Source of the DNA: Regnicoccus_A sp014224355
GTDB taxonomy: Bacteria > Cyanobacteriota > Cyanobacteriia > PCC-6307 > Cyanobiaceae
DNA length: 64,000 bases
Assembly: GCF_050920705.1 (NCBI RefSeq)
Contig: NZ_CP154799.1
Span: 186,001 to 250,000 of the forward strand
Direction of reading: 5' to 3'
Part shown: piece by piece, positions 63,338-64,000 of the stretch
How positions within the stretch are numbered: position 1 is the stretch's first letter
Layout of the letters: every line of letters starts with the position of its first letter
The notes under the pieces: generated by a model
The model's input: only the letters and a program-made list of their open reading frames with translations
The model's database searches: none
Told to the model about the DNA's origin: nothing
Program-made: the position numbers and the translations under genes

Positions 63338-64000
63338 TCCACGGTGACGCTCTTGGCCAGATTGCGGGGCTGATCCACATCGAGGCCACGGTGGGCAGCG
63401 ATGTGATAGCTCAGCAACTGCATCGGAATCACCGTCAACAGAGGGCTGAGCAGTTCATCCACCTCCGGCACCGGCAGCAGCACATCGAAGATCTCCGTGT
63501 CGGGTCCCCGGGGAGCCACGCCGATCAGCCGCGCATCCCGGGCCTTGGCCTCCTGGGCATTGGAGAGCACCTTGTCGAACACGCTGCCTGGCACCGCGAT
63601 CGACACCACAGGCACCCGTGCGTCGAGCAGGGCGATGGGCCCGTGCTTCATCTCACCGGCCGGATAGCCCTCCGCGTGGATGTAACTGATCTCCTTGAGC
63701 TTCAGGGCGCCTTCGAGGGCGATCGGGACGTTGATGCCCCGTCCCAGGAAGATCACATCCTGGGTGTCGGCAAACTGGTGGGCCAGCTCGGCGCAGAGCA
63801 GATCCTGCTCCTCGAGCAGCGTCTGCAGCTGAGCAGGAAGGGCCCGCAGTCCGGCCACGAGCTCGAGCAACTGCGCGGGGGAGCGGCTGGAGCGGCGCTC
63901 GGCGAAGGACAGGGCCAGGCCGTAGAAGGCGAGCAGCTGGCCGAGGAAAGTCTTGGTGGCAGCAACGCCCACCTCGATTCCGGCGCCGATGTCCAGCAGG
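63334..64000 (-). CDS. glmS: Glucosamine-fructose-6-phosphate aminotransferase, C-terminal part (5' end outside window)
   Basis: Makes glucosamine-6-phosphate from fructose-6-phosphate and glutamine. Only the last ~221 residues are visible, covering the second isomerase (SIS) half: GVAATKTFLGQLLAFYGLAL, then DVIFLGRGINVPIALEGALKLKEISYIHAEGYPAGEMKHGPIALL (split; the diagnostic KLKE...HAEG...KHGPIAL), VIPMQLLSYHIAAHRGLDVDQPRNLAKSVTVE at the C-terminus. The frame is open to the window end and the protein should be about 600-630 residues. It is followed by a CorC-type gene whose start overlaps its stop. Confidence 0.96.
   Translation of the reverse strand, partial: LLDIGAGIEVGVAATKTFLGQLLAFYGLALSFAERRSSRSPAQLLELVAGLRALPAQLQTLLEEQDLLCAELAHQFADTQDVIFLGRGINVPIALEGALKLKEISYIHAEGYPAGEMKHGPIALLDARVPVVSIAVPGSVFDKVLSNAQEAKARDARLIGVAPRGPDTEIFDVLLPVPEVDELLSPLLTVIPMQLLSYHIAAHRGLDVDQPRNLAKSVTVE

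Overview
The window is a gene-dense, roughly two-thirds G+C stretch of a cyanobacterial chromosome. Photosystem II genes (psbH, psbN, psbI, psbK), ntcA, an IctB-family protein, phoB-phoR with a PtrA-like regulator, many cyanobacterium-restricted families (DUF3177, DUF3084, DUF3146, DUF3155, DUF3181, DUF3769, DUF1997, DUF4079, Ycf66-like) and scattered GCGATCGC (HIP1) octamers point to it. High G+C, compact genes and the tgt-psbK and psbH/psbN/psbI/leuDC orders suggest the alpha-cyanobacterial Cyanobium / high-GC Synechococcus group (inference). No prophage, insertion sequence, CRISPR array or rRNA was seen.

Layout. 1-5.2 kb: arsenite exporter (cut by the window edge) and arsR, phosphate two-component system phoR-phoB, a ptrA-like regulator, then a Nif11-domain protein with a ParB-like protein. 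5.3-7.5 kb: a two-gene unit of a DUF1611 (DgcN-like) protein and a PLP amino-acid racemase. 7.6-8.6 kb: cobalamin riboswitch, hupE metal transporter, tRNA-Leu. 8.6-15.3 kb: Ycf66-like protein, ileS, two conserved cyanobacterial proteins, FIST protein, trmB. 15.3-21.4 kb: ictB, BadF-type sugar kinase, glmM, a broken lytic transglycosylase. 21.4-28.3 kb: membrane protein plus NIL-ferredoxin, thioredoxin, thyX, dcd, broken cobO, ntcA, DUF3084, YqgF-like nuclease, DUF3146. 28.3-33 kb: pth, tatA, psbH, psbN, a GH38 alpha-mannosidase, psbI. 33-41 kb: LptD-like DUF3769 protein, leuD, leuC, cinA, WecA-type transferase. 41-45.2 kb: broken glyA, tRNA-Arg, three small conserved genes, broken murJ. 45.2-52.7 kb: sfsA, amt, ispH, DUF1997, DUF4079, purH, esterase. 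52.7-57.6 kb: DUF3155, Hik2-like kinase, cobS, tgt, psbK, WecG-type transferase. 57.7-64 kb: a phosphorylase-kinase-alpha/beta-like protein, Gfo/Idh oxidoreductase, CorC-type protein, glmS (cut by the window edge).

Themes. Envelope and amino-sugar metabolism recur (glmM, glmS, murJ, lytic transglycosylase, WecA- and WecG-type enzymes, LptD-like protein, BadF kinase). Nutrient sensing is represented by the Pho cluster, NtcA with candidate NtcA promoters at ntcA and amt, and the B12 riboswitch.

Caution on sequence quality. At least four conserved genes (slt, cobO, glyA, murJ twice), and probably the DUF1997 gene, are each broken by what looks like one missing base. Five of the six sites lie in or beside runs of 5-6 G or C. 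This fits homopolymer under-calling better than real gene decay.
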